From Limnomonas spitsbergensis (lineage: Eukaryota > Chlorophyta > Chlorophyceae > Chlamydomonadales), in the NCBI GenBank assembly GCA_037349105.1, contig JAYJMM010000072.1, forward strand, positions 496,001-560,000: 64,000 bases of DNA, given 5' to 3'. Both the position numbers and the translations under genes were made by a program. The notes below the pieces were generated by a model, which was not told where the DNA came from, did not search any database, and saw nothing but the letters and a program-made list of their open reading frames with translations. Positions 43,501 to 54,870 of the stretch are shown one piece after another. How positions within the stretch are numbered: the stretch's first letter is position 1; the number at the start of each line of letters is the position of its first letter.

Positions 43501-46500
43501 GGCCCTACTCCATGCAACAAGATGCATGGCCCCTTGTTGTCGCTCCTGTGATAACAACAAGCCCCATGCCCTATGCCGATGCCCATACCCCATGCCCCAT
43601 GCCCCATGCCCCATGCCCATACCCCATGCCCCATGCCCCATGCCCCATGCCCATACCCCATGCCCATACCCATACCCCATGCCCCATGCCCATGCCCCAT
43701 GCCCATACCCCATGCCCATACCCCATGCCCCATGCCCTGACAAGGAGCCCAGCCATTGAAAATCATGCGTTGCCGCGCCCAAACTCTTCACCCTCATAGC
43801 AATCATTTGCCCTAAACCAGGGCCCTGAACCCTAAGAATCACGTACCCAGTGCCTTGTCAGCACAGGGACAACAAGCATTTCAACCATTTCTCTCCTGCA
43901 TCATTGCAGGAGAGAAAGGTATGGGCAGGCCAGGAACCCTGAACCCTGCCTCCATCCCTCACCCGTAGGGGCATCAAGGTGGATGACCGGCTGTTCATTT
44001 CAGACCGGGCACACTTGCTGTTCGACCTGCACAAGCAAATCGACGGTCTGCGTGAGGCTGAGCTGGCTGGCGTGGGCAAGCAAATAGGCACCACCAAGCG
44101 CGGAATCGGCCCCGGTGGGTGTGGGTGTGTGAGGTGTTGGTCAGCAGTTATTGGGGTCAGAGAATAGGTTTCAGTACTAGAATGTGTGGGATGTGAGGTG
44201 TGGGGAGGTTGTTAGTGGGTTCAGCTGATAGGTATGTCAAAGTGTGGAATCTGCCCAGGTGGGGTGTGCAGTGTGGGGCTGTTGGGGGCAGTGGTGCCAT
44301 AATGCTCAGACTTGCCCTAGCTCTGAGCATGGTGTTTATGGCAGATTGACGCATTTACGCGTGTCACCCCTTTGGGTACGCAAAAGGTACGCAAAAAGTA
44401 CGCAAAAGGTACGAGGCGTGGTGCAACAAATATACGGGGGACGGTGCGGGCTTGATGCTGGCATGTCACCTCTATATAGCGTCTATGCAGCTTCTTTGCA
44501 GAGCCTGTTCCGCGGCCCGGCCTCATCGAGAAGGCAACATTTGCCTCTAATGGTTCAGGGTTTGGTGTGAAACCCGAGGCTCAGGCTCAGGCCTTGGTTG
44601 TGTGGTTCAAGGTAAATGTAAAACCCGAGGCCCAGGTCGTGTGGTTCAGGGTTAAGTGTAAAACCCGAGGCTCAGGCCCAGGCTCAGGCCTAGGCCCAGG
44701 TTGTTTGGGTCTCGATGGCCTTTGACAGAAGCTTAACTTCATGTTTTATGGCTTAAGGTGAACAGTGCCATGTGGCTTGATAGCCACCTGTAATGCACTC
44801 TGCGTGACGGGGACAAACACCCGGGCGCAAATTAGGGAGCGCCTCAGCTGATCCGCACACCCCTAAATGCAATTAGGGTGCAGGTCTGAGGCTGCTGTCT
44901 GGCCGTTTATGAATGAGCCAGCGAGGGCCGTGTCTGATGGGATCACAGCTCTCGGCAGTCAGGTGCTGGTATGGGGCAGCTGCATGGTCCAGGAATGTTT
45001 TGCCCACTTCTGGGTTAAATTTCGAACCTACCGGTACACCTATATCTCATGAATACCCCACCATTTTCTGCGCAGCCTATTCCTCGAAAGCCACCCGCAA
45101 CGGCATCCGTGTGTGCGATCTAAAGGACATGTCCACCTTCGCGGACAAGCTCCGCAACCTGGCCTTGGACGGGAGCAAGCGCTTCGGTGACGACTTTGAC
45201 TATGATGTGGAGGGGGAGATCGCAAAGTACATGGACATTGCACCCACGGTGGGGTCTAGGGTTCAGAGGGGTGGGTTAAGGGTACAGGGGGATGGGTTTA
45301 GGTGGTATAATAAGGCTCAAGAGGGGTGGGTTTAGGGTGCAGGGGGGTGGGTTAAGGGTACAGGGGGTTGGGTTTGGGGTTTAGGTGGGTGAAGCAGGAA
45401 ATAGGGACATACAAGGGGAAGGACACATGCTGGCTGTGGGGAAAAGGACATAGCGCCAATGGTAGGTTTAGAGATACGAGTTAGGGGTCTGGGTGGGTGA
45501 AGCAGGCAGTGAGGGCATAGGAGGGAAAGAACTCATGCTGGCAGTTAGAACATGAACATTGCGCCCACACCCTATGGGGGTTACGAGCTTTATGGCTCAG
45601 GTGAGGGAAGCAGGTAATGAGACCAGAGGAGGGGAAGGACACAGGATGACAGTGAGGAAAAGGGTATTGTATCATACATTCATATGCTGTACCTTGGTCT
45701 AGAATAAGCTGTGCTGCCACTGCTGCTTCATGTGGCTCCCCTTATCTCTGACACTGTCAAGTGCATCAACTCTTCCTATGAGGCTGGCAAGCGCATCCTG
45801 ATTTAAGGCGCCAACGCCACCATGCTGGACCAGGACTGAAACATACACTGCTGCTGCTTCAGGTGGCTCCCCTCATCTCTGACACTGTCGAGTATATCAA
45901 CTCTGCCTACGAGGCTGGCAAGCGCATCCTGATTGAGGGCGCCAACGCCACCATGTTGGACCTGGACTTTGGAACGTATCCGTACGTCACTTCCTCCAAC
46001 CCTTCGATCGGGGGCATCGCGACAGGGCTGGGCCTGGCGCCAAACAAGTACCAGGCACTGATCGGAGTGGTGAGTCAGGCCATAAACCCCGAGCCATTCA
46101 CCATGAACCCTCAATTCCAGCTGGGGCCTAACCTGGCAGTTACCAGTCACTCGTTGGTGTGCTGAGTAGGACCCTGAAGCAGTCCCTCTGAACCCTGAAC
46201 CCTAATCCATCGAGGGCATCGCGACAGGGCTGGGCCGGGCACCCAAGCAGTGCAGGCTTTCCTGGCTTTCCTGGTCCTTTTTCTTCTTTCCAAGTAAAAG
46301 AAATGAAGCATTAAACGAAAATGTACACCTGTAGAATACCAGTAGTACCTCACCGGCAGTATCTCACCCGTAGAAACTCACCGGTAGTAACTCACCGATA
46401 GTAACTGCTTCGCGGCCCCTCGTAGGCCAAGGCGTACACGACGCGAGTGGGCGACGGGCCGTACCCGACAGAGATCTTCGGCGCCCTGGCCGAGGAGCTG

Positions 46501-49500
46501 CGAGAGGTCGGTCGGGAGTACGGCACGACCACCGGCAGGCCCCGGCGCATCGGATGGATGGACATCGTCGCGCTGCGCTATGTAGCAAGGTGAGCGATTG
46601 GGCCTGATCCTAGACAACAGCTTGGATGATACATAGCCTGGTGCAAATATTTGCTCCCTCTCTTTTTAATAATTATTTGTTCTTAACCTTGTTAAGATTG
46701 ATGTACTGTAATCGCAGGTCCTCCCTCGCAGGATCACTGGCCTGACCCACCTCAGGGTTCAACTCTGAAACCCTTGACCCTAAACCCTCACAGGATCACT
46801 GGCCTGACCCACCTCAGGGTTCAACTCTGAAACCCTTAACCCTAAACCCTCGCATGATCACTGGCCTGACCCACCTCAAGGTTCAACTCTGAAACCCTTG
46901 ACCCTAAACCCTCGCATGATCACTGGCCTGACCCACCTCAAGGTTCAACTCTGAAACCCTTAACCCTAAACCCTCGCAGGATCAACGGCCTGACCCACCT
47001 CAGGGTTCAACTCTGAAACCCTTGACCCTAAACCCTCGCATGATCACTGGCCTGACCCACCTCAAGGTTCAACTCTGAAACCCTTAACCCTAAACCCTCG
47101 CAGGATCAACGGCCTGACGCACATCAACCTCACCAAGCTTGACGTGTTGTCAGACCTCGACGAAATTAAGGTGAGCTGTATGCTGAAATCTGAAAGAAGA
47201 AGAGCTAAACCCTAAATCCTAGATAAATATGGGCTGAACACCTAGACCCTGAGCCATTATGGGCTTAACCCCTATACCTTGAGTCAATATGGGCATAACC
47301 CCTAAACCTTTAGTCAATATCTCAACATGGGCTTAACCCCCAAACCTTGAGCCAATATGGGCTCAACCCCTTAAGCCTGTGTCAAGTTGAACTTAATCTT
47401 TAACCCTCAACCCACTTTTCAGATTGGGCTGCGGTTCATTTCCTAAACCCTCAAACCTCTGCCTTAAGTTGGGTCGCCGTACATTGTCTAAACCCTTAAT
47501 TCTGAACCCTCTGCCTCAGGTTGGGCTGCGATACATTGCCAAGGATGGCACTTCCCTTCCCTCTGTCCCAGCTGACCTCTCTGAGCTCGAAGCCGCAACG
47601 GTGGGTCGTTGTTGTACTGCCTCAGTTGATTCTGTTGTACAGCCTGGGTTGAACGTGTTGTACGACATTGGTTGAATGCATGGCTTCGTGTGAATGGCGA
47701 TGTGCTTGACTCTTGAAAATTGTTCTTGGAGGCTGGCATGCTACAGGGTGGGGCATGTTGCATGGCCTCGGTTAATTTTTTTGTTGTGGAACGCGACGTT
47801 GTTTATTTTATTTATTGAGTGCAGAACAGCAGACCAGACCACCTAGGGCTGCTTGACCAATGGGGACCAAACTGTGACCAGCCTGCAGCCGGTGGTGTAA
47901 GCAACTGGGCTTGCTGTACCAAGCTCTGAATGTAGGCCAGGGTGTAGCTGACGTGTAGCGGAAGCACTCACAAGTAAAGAGTGATGGGCAATGTGGCATC
48001 AGAATGGTTGTGCACATTCATCTTTAACATAAAATTATCAAAATCACAAACACCAGTATTTAGTAATGGATCATTTTCGGTACCGTTGACTTGTTTTGCC
48101 TCCGCGAACGAGATATACATTTAGTGATTAGCTACAGTGCGCGTCACTAGCGAATTTTTTGACGTCTCCAAAGTGGCGCTTTCTGCCTAAGTTGGGGTTT
48201 TCATAGGGCACGATGGCAACATAAATTCTTGACAACATAAATTCTTGCGGAGGCAAAAGACGTCTACGGTTTACTTCATAGTTTTCTTACTTTTAGAGGC
48301 ACAGCTAGCAGCAGGACTCGGTCGCAATTGGGTGCAGGGTTGCAGCATGGACAGGGTTGTAGCATGGGTTGTAGCATGTATTCGAACATGGTCAAGGTTG
48401 AAGCATGGGTTGCAGCATGGACAGGGTTGTAGCATGTATTCAAACATGGTCAGGGTTGAAGCATGGGTTGCACATGGACAGGGCTGTAGCATGTATTCAA
48501 ACATGGTCAGGGTTGAAGCATGGGTTGAAGCATGGACAGGGCTGTAGCATGTATTCGAACATGGTCAGGGTTGAAGCATGGGTTGAAGCATGGACAGGGC
48601 TGTAGCATGTATTCAAACATGATCAGGGTTGAAGCATGGGTTGAAGCATGGACAGGGTTGTAGCATGGGTTGAAGCATGGACAGGGTTGTAGCATGGGTT
48701 GCAGCATGGACAGGGTTGAAGCATGGGTTGCAGCAGGGACAGGGCTGTAGCATGTATTCAAACATGGTCAGGGTTGAAGCATGGGTTGAAGCATGGACAG
48801 GGCTGTAGCATGTATTCAAACATGATCAGGGTTGAAGCATGGGTTGAAGCATGGACAGGGTTGAAGCATGGGTTGAAGCATGGACAGGGTTGTAGCATGG
48901 GTTGCACGATCCTCACTCACCATGTGTTCAAGGTGCCCCTAGCTGGAAGTCGGATATCGTTTCCCCCCCCTTGTTGAAACGCAGTTCCACCTGTGCCTTA
49001 CCCCATCGTCCCCATGTTGCAGGTTGAGTACGAGGTCCTCCCTGGCTGGAAGTCGGATATCTCCAAGGCACGCAACTGGGAGGACTTGCCCAAGGTTCGG
49101 CCACTCGGGTGTATGTTTTATTGAGTGTGCCCTAAAACATTGAAGTGCACACCAGATCACTTATGACCGGCGGCCACCACTGGGCCGAATGGGACAATAA
49201 AATCCGGCCTCAGGGTTTTGTGACCTCAGCCACAGGGCTTGCCTAACCAAGCCCTACCAGCTGTAGGCCAAGTTGTAGTGCACCTGAGTCGCACGAAATA
49301 ACGAGTGCAAGGTGTGGCCGTATTGTTGCCTATTTTGTTTCCTTGGTCTGCCGGTATTGCCAAAAATTGCCAAGAATATGACCTTTTGACCTTCCTTCCA
49401 AATACCACCAAGGAACACTGGGCCCCATTATAACATTGTTGCTAACAACCATTAAAATGGTGGCTGACAGCTGTGGTAGCAGTGTTGTTCCTAGGTTGTA

Positions 49501-49855
49501 CCTAGTGTTGTACCTAAGGTAGCTGCAGAGACCTCTGCAGGTACCTCTGGGTAGCTGCCATGAAGCTGTGGCTGCAAATAGCTGCTCTTACCGTCTGAAT
49601 CGGCTCTTAGATCTCAGTCTATGATCCTTTTCTAGTCACATCCCACCCCCCACCCAAGCTGGATTTCAGGTTGGTTTCAGCCTTCCTGTGCTTTGTTTTA
49701 GATTTGAAAGGCAGCATCCCTCCTTTCGTTGCTCGCAGGCTGCCCAGGACTACGTTCAGCGTATAGAGGACCTTCTCGGGATCCACTGCAAATGGATTGG
49801 CGTGGGGCCTGGGCGGGACGCCATTGTGGCCAAGCCCAAGTTCGGAAAGTGCTGA
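40545..49855 (+). CDS. purA: Adenylosuccinate synthetase, plastid-targeted type
   Basis: Ten plus-strand exons: 40545-40793, 42325-42491, 43969-44114, 45076-45248, 45863-46069, 46426-46589, 47104-47170, 47520-47600, 49023-49094, 49739-49855, giving 480 residues in phase. The first 45 or so residues are Ala/Arg/Ser-rich, fitting an organelle transit peptide. Family landmarks: [11 protein letters not shown] (P-loop-like, catalytic Asp), GGANAGHT (catalytic His), [70 protein letters not shown], and C-terminal [13 protein letters not shown]. The enzyme joins IMP and aspartate with GTP to make adenylosuccinate in AMP synthesis. It ends TGA at 49853-49855. The same-strand ACP gene follows 1.36 kb downstream. 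Confidence 0.96.
41329..41424. repeat. Perfect 40-bp inverted repeat (hairpin) in adenylosuccinate synthetase intron 1
   Basis: 41329-41368 is the exact reverse complement of 41385-41424, with a 16-nt spacer holding TACCTGGTACCTGG. Arms begin TGTTGTGGTATAGGC. Transcribed with the intron, it would fold into a long perfect stem-loop. Confidence 0.97.
41925..42324. repeat. Acceptor echo of adenylosuccinate synthetase exon 2 and a C-rich minisatellite
   Basis: 41930-41985 contains GCAGGCCACACAATCTTCGG, a decayed copy of the exon 2 start (GGCCACACAATCTACGA at 42340). 42055-42320 is a CCCAACATCCCAACCTCCCC tandem array leading up to the working acceptor. Confidence 0.8.
42555..43060. repeat. Donor echoes of adenylosuccinate synthetase exon 2
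   Basis: Five progressively decayed copies of the exon 2 end (CACCTGCCCACCTTCTTCAA and the GGCCAGGTGAGG donor) near 42569, 42710, 42820, 42935 and 43025. The first is nearly identical to the exon. Confidence 0.92.
43560..43740. repeat. CCCATGCCCCATA short tandem repeat
   Basis: Twelve- to thirteen-bp C-rich units in adenylosuccinate synthetase intron 2. Confidence 0.9.
44115..45075. other. Adenylosuccinate synthetase intron 3
   Basis: About three copies of an AAACCCGAGGCTCAGG unit (44570-44700) and a GGTACGCAAAA run (44380-44410). No exon-edge echo was recognised here. Confidence 0.5.
45680..45845 (+). pseudogene. Decayed upstream copy of adenylosuccinate synthetase exon 5
   Basis: A copy of the acceptor and the first 110 nt or so of exon 5 lies about 150 bp upstream of the working exon. 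It reads like [20 protein letters not shown], then has TAA where the real exon has GAG (codon after CTGATT), and a TGA shortly after. It is the clearest single-copy echo: long enough to act as a duplicated exon, but carrying stops. Confidence 0.92.
46725..47103. repeat. 62-bp acceptor echo array of adenylosuccinate synthetase exon 7
   Basis: Units start at 46731, 46793, 46855, 46917, 46979 and 47041, with the working exon junction at 47103/47104, exactly 62 bp apart. Each holds CTCGCAGGATCACTGGCCTG or a variant plus CCCTAAACCCT. Two units change the acceptor AG to TG (GCATGATC). Confidence 0.96.
47171..47519. repeat. Acceptor echoes before adenylosuccinate synthetase exon 8
   Basis: TTGGGCTGCGGTTCATT (near 47424) and TTGGGTCGCCGTACATTG (near 47468) copy the exon 8 start TTGGGCTGCGATACATTG. 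Further upstream are degenerate ATATGGGCTTAACCCC units. Confidence 0.85.
47601..49022. repeat. Adenylosuccinate synthetase intron 8: family A copy, minisatellite and acceptor echo
   Basis: Family A piece at 47830-47985; a GGGTTGAAGCATGGACAGGG minisatellite at 48340-48905; and a copy of part of exon 9 (CTAGCTGGAAGTCGGATATC) near 48938, 110 bp upstream of the working exon. Confidence 0.85.
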
Positions 49856-51216
49856 ATGCAAAGGGAATGGGAGAGATAACGAGCGGGCCTGCGGGGCGGG
49901 CGGAGGGAGGGCTGCTTGGGACACCCTGAAAGAGACCATACGATCGCTGATTAGTCCACACGACCATACTTTGGGGGGAAGGGAGGGGGCGTCCTTTTAG
50001 GCGATGCAGCCTGTGGATGTGTGAGATGGCGGGCCAAGTGGCAGGCTCAAAGAGTTCACTGTCTTGTGGTTCATGGTGCAACAGGGGTTAAACTAGAGCG
50101 GTCCTAGTTACTCTGGCTGCTTGTCCAAGTACGTTGTACCTCTGGGCCCTGCTTTGGCTAATTGGTATGGACTCAAAGAGCCAGAGACAAAAAATAGATG
50201 AAAGGTTGACAGGAACTTTGTAGCTGCAGTCTCCACGAATTGCTGGAGTCAGCTACCCACGCTATTCGACTGTGCGTCTGGGCTAGAGGCAATGCAATTG
50301 GCTTTTACCACTGCCAATTAATTGGAATGGGGGCGTCATTAACTCGGTGCATCTGACGGCTGAGCCTTTTAAGCAGGGCCCCGATTTGTAACACCATTAA
50401 CTCTGCACATCAGGCACAGAGGCAAGGCCTTTTTGGCTTCTTCGTTTCATCATGTGCCAAGAGTTGCTGCATGTGATGTTCGTGTGGCGCGCATGCAGTT
50501 ATTTAGGCGCCCACGCGGCCGAGCCTTATTTGAGCAGGACCTAAAGGTTTATGTCATTGACGCATGCAATTGCAATTTGTAACAGTCAGTGGGGCGCTGC
50601 TGTTATGTCACTTGGAATGAGAAGCGCTTGGGTGTCATGAAGTTAAATGCAAGGTTTTGAGGGTTGTTGGCTGCCTGACAGACAGTTCATGACCCAGGTT
50701 TGACTTCAAAATAGCAGTGAATAATACGGATATTGCTCCTCGGTAGGCGCTACTTGTTCTAGAATTTGGACTGCTAAATGCCCATTGAATCTGCCAGGCT
50801 TTCAGCAGGGGGTGAACCTACTAGCCTGGCCTCATATATGTGCATGCTTTCCTTGCCTGCTTTGCTTCTGTAACATGTTTTTTAGTAACTGACTCAGTGC
50901 TGTCATGGATCCTTTGAGGGCCTCGAAGATCACAAATAGACCTAGAGCAGCAGCTTTTCTATCGGTGTATGAACACGGCACTGGCGAAGACCAGAATTCA
51001 CGGCCACGAGCAAGTCCATCAAATCACTCGTGCGTGAATTCGATGCCTAATTACCATTCTGCAGTAAATGAAACGCTCGTTTGTTTGGGGCTGCGGTAGC
51101 AACCGCCCAACAGGATAAGCCCTGACCCCGGTATCAGGACGTGGCAGTGACTTTTCTTCCGTCTCAACTCATCCCTCCACCTTCCGACTCCACTCCTTCC
51201 TCTTCCAAAATTTAAA
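49856..51216. other. Intergenic region between adenylosuccinate synthetase and ACP
   Basis: Holds the 3' UTR of the upstream gene and family B pieces (about 50120-50180 and 50505-50570, inverted relative to each other). TGTAA, the usual green-algal polyadenylation signal, occurs near 50397, 50579 and 50870. No other gene is seen. Confidence 0.55.
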
Positions 51217-52417
51217 ATGGCCCTTTCCATGAGGACAACATCATCTATGGCTGGCCGCACCGCCGTGCGCGTCCAGGTGCGAGGATACTGCCACTGATCT
51301 TCACAATGCGCCAATTGGCTGCCCAGCGAATATCCTCTGGATTGTTTTAGAACCGCCCTACTGCGGCCATGAGCTGCAAGATATATACGTACTCACGACT
51401 CCATCCAATGTATTTCGGTTCGCGTTTTTCCCCCTCCAGGGTCCTGCCCGCGCCATGGCGCCTATCAGGGGTCGCAGCGTTGTTGTGCGCGCCAGCGTGG
51501 TAAGTCTCTCGCACCTGCCCTGACCCCGATCGATTGTTCCCACGGCGGCAGCCAATTGGGTCTGGCGTTTCGCATCTGCAGGACAAGGAGAAAGTGCTCG
51601 AGGACGTTCGGGGAATCATCTCCCAGCAGTTGGGAACTGAGATCGCAAAGGTGCAAAAGTCGCTTTTCTTACCAGCTCTCCTATCTGCAGCGACAACGCA
51701 GCTCACACTCGCTCCACTGTTTTGCTGATCTCGCAGGTCACCCCGGAGAGCAAGTTTGTCGACCTCGGTGCCGACTCCTTGGACACCGTGAGTAGAGCAA
51801 TGCAGTGCAATCCACGTGCTTCCGGAAGCATGTCCACAATTCTGGAACGATGGGGTACTTTGGCTGACCCTGTCCCCGCCTCCGACATTGCAGGTCGAGA
51901 TCATGATGGCGCTGGAGGAGAAGTTCGACCTGCAGCTGGATGAGGAAGGTGAGGCCTGCTACTCACTTCACAGTGACCCATATTTGAGTAGTCTACCTCC
52001 CAGGGTTAAATTGAGCTGGGCAGCATGTGTGCCCCAGTGGCAGACCTGAGCGTCGTTGCATGGTGCAGGCAAGCTGGGGACTGGGTTGTTCACTTGCTGG
52101 CTTTTACGTCCTGCTCAACCTCGTCCAGTCTCTACCCAGCAGCAAGCGTCGGATTCTGCAAAATCCTGCATGGAACTTACCTACCGTGGAACGCAACATG
52201 TTTTACGCTCACTTCGTTCTGTCACCCGGCCTCTCCAAGGGCACCATGCAGCCTCTAGTAGCCATGCGACCTCTTATTGCCATGTCATATTTTTGCCATG
52301 CGTTTAACTGGGTAGGGGAACTCAACCATGTCAACCCCTGCCATAACAGGCGCTGAGAAGATCTCAACTGTCCAGGAGGCAGCAGACATGATCGCCAAGC
52401 AGATCGGATCCAAGTAA
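51217..52417 (+). CDS. Plastid acyl carrier protein
   Basis: Six plus-strand exons: 51217-51276, 51440-51499, 51582-51650, 51737-51787, 51894-51948, 52350-52417, giving 120 residues. The first 40 or so residues (MALSMRTTSSMAGRTAVRVQ on) are a chloroplast transit peptide ending near VVVRAS. The mature part has the ACP helices and the phosphopantetheine site in GADSLDTVE, whose Ser receives the 4'-phosphopantetheine arm, then EIMMALEEKFDLQLDEEG and a C-terminal AADMIAKQIGSK. It carries growing acyl chains in plastid type II fatty acid synthesis. Introns are short (82-401 bp) and have no exon-edge echoes, unlike the neighbouring genes. Confidence 0.96.
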
Positions 52418-53094
52418 ATAGCTGCAGGCCTGCGCCTAGGCTGCAAGGCCAATGGCAATAGTTGGCTGATTGCTTTAGTTGGTTCGGCGTAGGAGTGGAC
52501 ATAAGGGATTTGTGGATGATTTGCTGACATGACTAGATGGTATGATTCCGGCGCCTGCATGCTGGCTGGTCCATCGGCCATCGAACAAGCAGCAGGAAGC
52601 CAGCTGATGATCCAGACATTAAATGATCAGATGCTTTTTTGAAATTGTGTGGTTGATGAGGGCGGCCCCTAGGTGATCTGTGCCTGTGGGAGTGCGGTGT
52701 ACTCTTGAAGGGAGCGCGAGTTGAGCAAGGAGGGTCATGAGCTGAGGAGTACTGCCATTTGAAAGTGATTTCGTTGAGAGGCGCTTGTTTGGTTTGTTGC
52801 CAATAGCTTTCTGGTACGCTGTTAATGTGTACAGCACTTGTGCTCTGGTTCCCCAAGGAGTTCTGGCGTGACAATTACAATGTATCCGCTCGTTAGATTT
52901 ACCTAGCCACCAGTGGCCATGTATAATCAAACTCCATAACACTGCTGATACTGCGGTCCTGCACGTTCGGCACTTCCCTGGAGTCTGGGCAGGACCAGCG
53001 CAGTCACCTTGACAGCTCAGCTAGGCCGTGCTAAGGTTGTCCACAACATCATGCCAGGCTTCACCACCGGCCACTACAATGGATAGATTGCTGG
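52418..53094. other. ACP 3' UTR and intergenic stretch
   Basis: Directly follows the ACP stop codon. No coding potential or repeat stands out. Confidence 0.4.
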
Positions 53095-53705
53095 ATGTTG
53101 TCCCTTGACTCTAGTTGGGTCTCCTACCCTTGCCTGCGGGCTCTCCAACGTCCTGTCTGGGCTCTCCGACGTCCTGCACTGGTCCTGTGCCTTGCACCAG
53201 AGGCATCAAGCAGGGCTGTCCTCCGAGCCCTCTGTTATTTAGTATATGCCACAGCGACCTACCGGCCATGCCCGCAGCCAAGTGCCCGCTGCCTGCTGTA
53301 TGCGGACGGCCTCTCCCTGCTAGCCCACACCTCAGCAGGACTGCTGTGCATGCTAGATATCCCTGCATGAGTATGTGGCAGATGAACAGCGTCAGGTCAA
53401 CGTCAGCAAGACAGAGATCATGGAGTTTGGCAGCCGTCGGCAGCGCAGCGCCGACAGCCAGCCCATGTGTGCGTGTATGGCCCTGACCGCGCTGTGCTGG
53501 AGCGTGTCCAAGAATTTAAATTCTTGGGCATCATTCAGCACGAAAGTGGCAGCTTGGAGAGGGCCATGCAAGGTAGAGAGGCGCCTTTGGCTACCGCGCT
53601 GCACCGCGTTCGCCGCATGGCCATCAAGGTGCGCCTAGGGCACCATCTGAAACAAAGTAAAGGGACACACAAATGGCTGGGGTGTAAATGTAAGAGAAAG
53701 TAAAC
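53095..53705 (+). pseudogene. Broken non-LTR retrotransposon reverse transcriptase
   Basis: RT motifs of LINE type are split over frames: RGIKQGCPPSPLLFSI in one frame, LLYADGLSLLA in a second (YADD-like box reading YADG), then VNVSKTEIMEFGSRR, then VQEFKFLGIIQHES. Frameshifts separate them, and no endonuclease part is present. Confidence 0.8.
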
Positions 53706-53937
53706 CCCGGCCTCTGAAACTATAAAGCCATGCTACCCCATCCTCCACAAAAGCCAGAGCATCCCACCCTAGCTTCCCCTGGTACAAAGTAAGGAAAGCT
53801 GTAGCACCAACTGGGGGGCCTGCCCATCTTGCACGCTGGGGCATTGGAAGCAAGCATGTTAAGTGTCCTTCACACACTCTCCTTACACAACATCGCTGGC
53901 AGCAGCGAGTGTCATGCTGCTGATCGCTTCGCTTTCT

Positions 53938-54870
53938 TTAGTGTCGGCCGTGCTGATTGCGCCGAGCCACAGCCTTAAGTTTGTGCGCACACAAGCACAC
54001 TCCCTCTTGCTGGTGCGGCTCCTTGACCGAGCCATCACGGCGCCCGCCGTCAGGCTGAAACCAGCCGCGGTGGGCGGCCGCAGACCTATGCTCGATGTCT
54101 GGGTCCTTGGGATCCCCTAGTCCGGTGACCTCAAGCTTTGCCCTCTCATAGGCTGCTCCCACTAGCGCCATTATCCCAACACTTCTGTTACGGGTGGAGG
54201 CTATAGAGCAGTTGCAGTCTAACTCAGTTTGGAGAAGGCTGCTCCCTGCTCCTTGGAGGACCTGGAGCAGCGATTCTCTAAACCAAATGCGCCCTTTGTT
54301 GCTGTGTGTAACTGCGACCTGCATGTCGGCCGCCATGGCAGCCGCCATGAGGGGACTGTCTTGCTGTGCTGCTGATGCAACCGCTGCGTTGTAGAAGCGC
54401 AGTACGTGCTGACACCAACCTTGCTGTAACGGGTAGATCTGCAGCTCCCTCATGACCCCCAGCTGGCAGCAGTTGCAGGTAGCCGCGCACCTTGGCGCAG
54501 GAACTGAAGCAAGCATGACTTCATGCTGCTCTTGAGGCAGTGCCGCAGCTTGAGGTATCCGGTGGCCCACACCATATTATCGTAGCTGGCCGCAGGCGCA
54601 GCATTGATAGACGCCAACCGGATGCGTGAAGGCAGATGATGCCTCAGACGGACCTTGGCGGCCATGCGGTGGATAGGTGCAGCACGGCAGCGCAGCAGCC
54701 AGAGGCAACTCTCTACCCTGCAATCTTGCATGGCCTTCTGCATGCTGCAGCTCTCGTGCTGAATGATTCCCAATAATTTGAATTCCTGGACACGCTTCAG
54801 CACTGTCCCATCTGGGCCGTACATGCAGGTATGGGCTGGTTGCCTGCGCTGCGCTGCTAAACGGCTGCCG
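53938..54870 (-). pseudogene. Second non-LTR retrotransposon fragment, opposite strand
   Basis: Minus-strand translation starts with VQEFKLLGIIQHES, overlapping the end of the plus-strand fragment, then runs further 3': YDNMVWATGYLKLRHCL, RELQIYPLQQGWCQHVLRF, SPLMAAAMAADMQVAV. Frames shift at least twice. It is a related but different copy in inverted orientation. Confidence 0.8.

Noticed and set aside
46725..47103. Regular 62-bp repeats that superficially look like a CRISPR array
   Set aside because: There is no repeat/unique-spacer alternation: whole units are alike and match the exon 7 junction in a eukaryotic gene.
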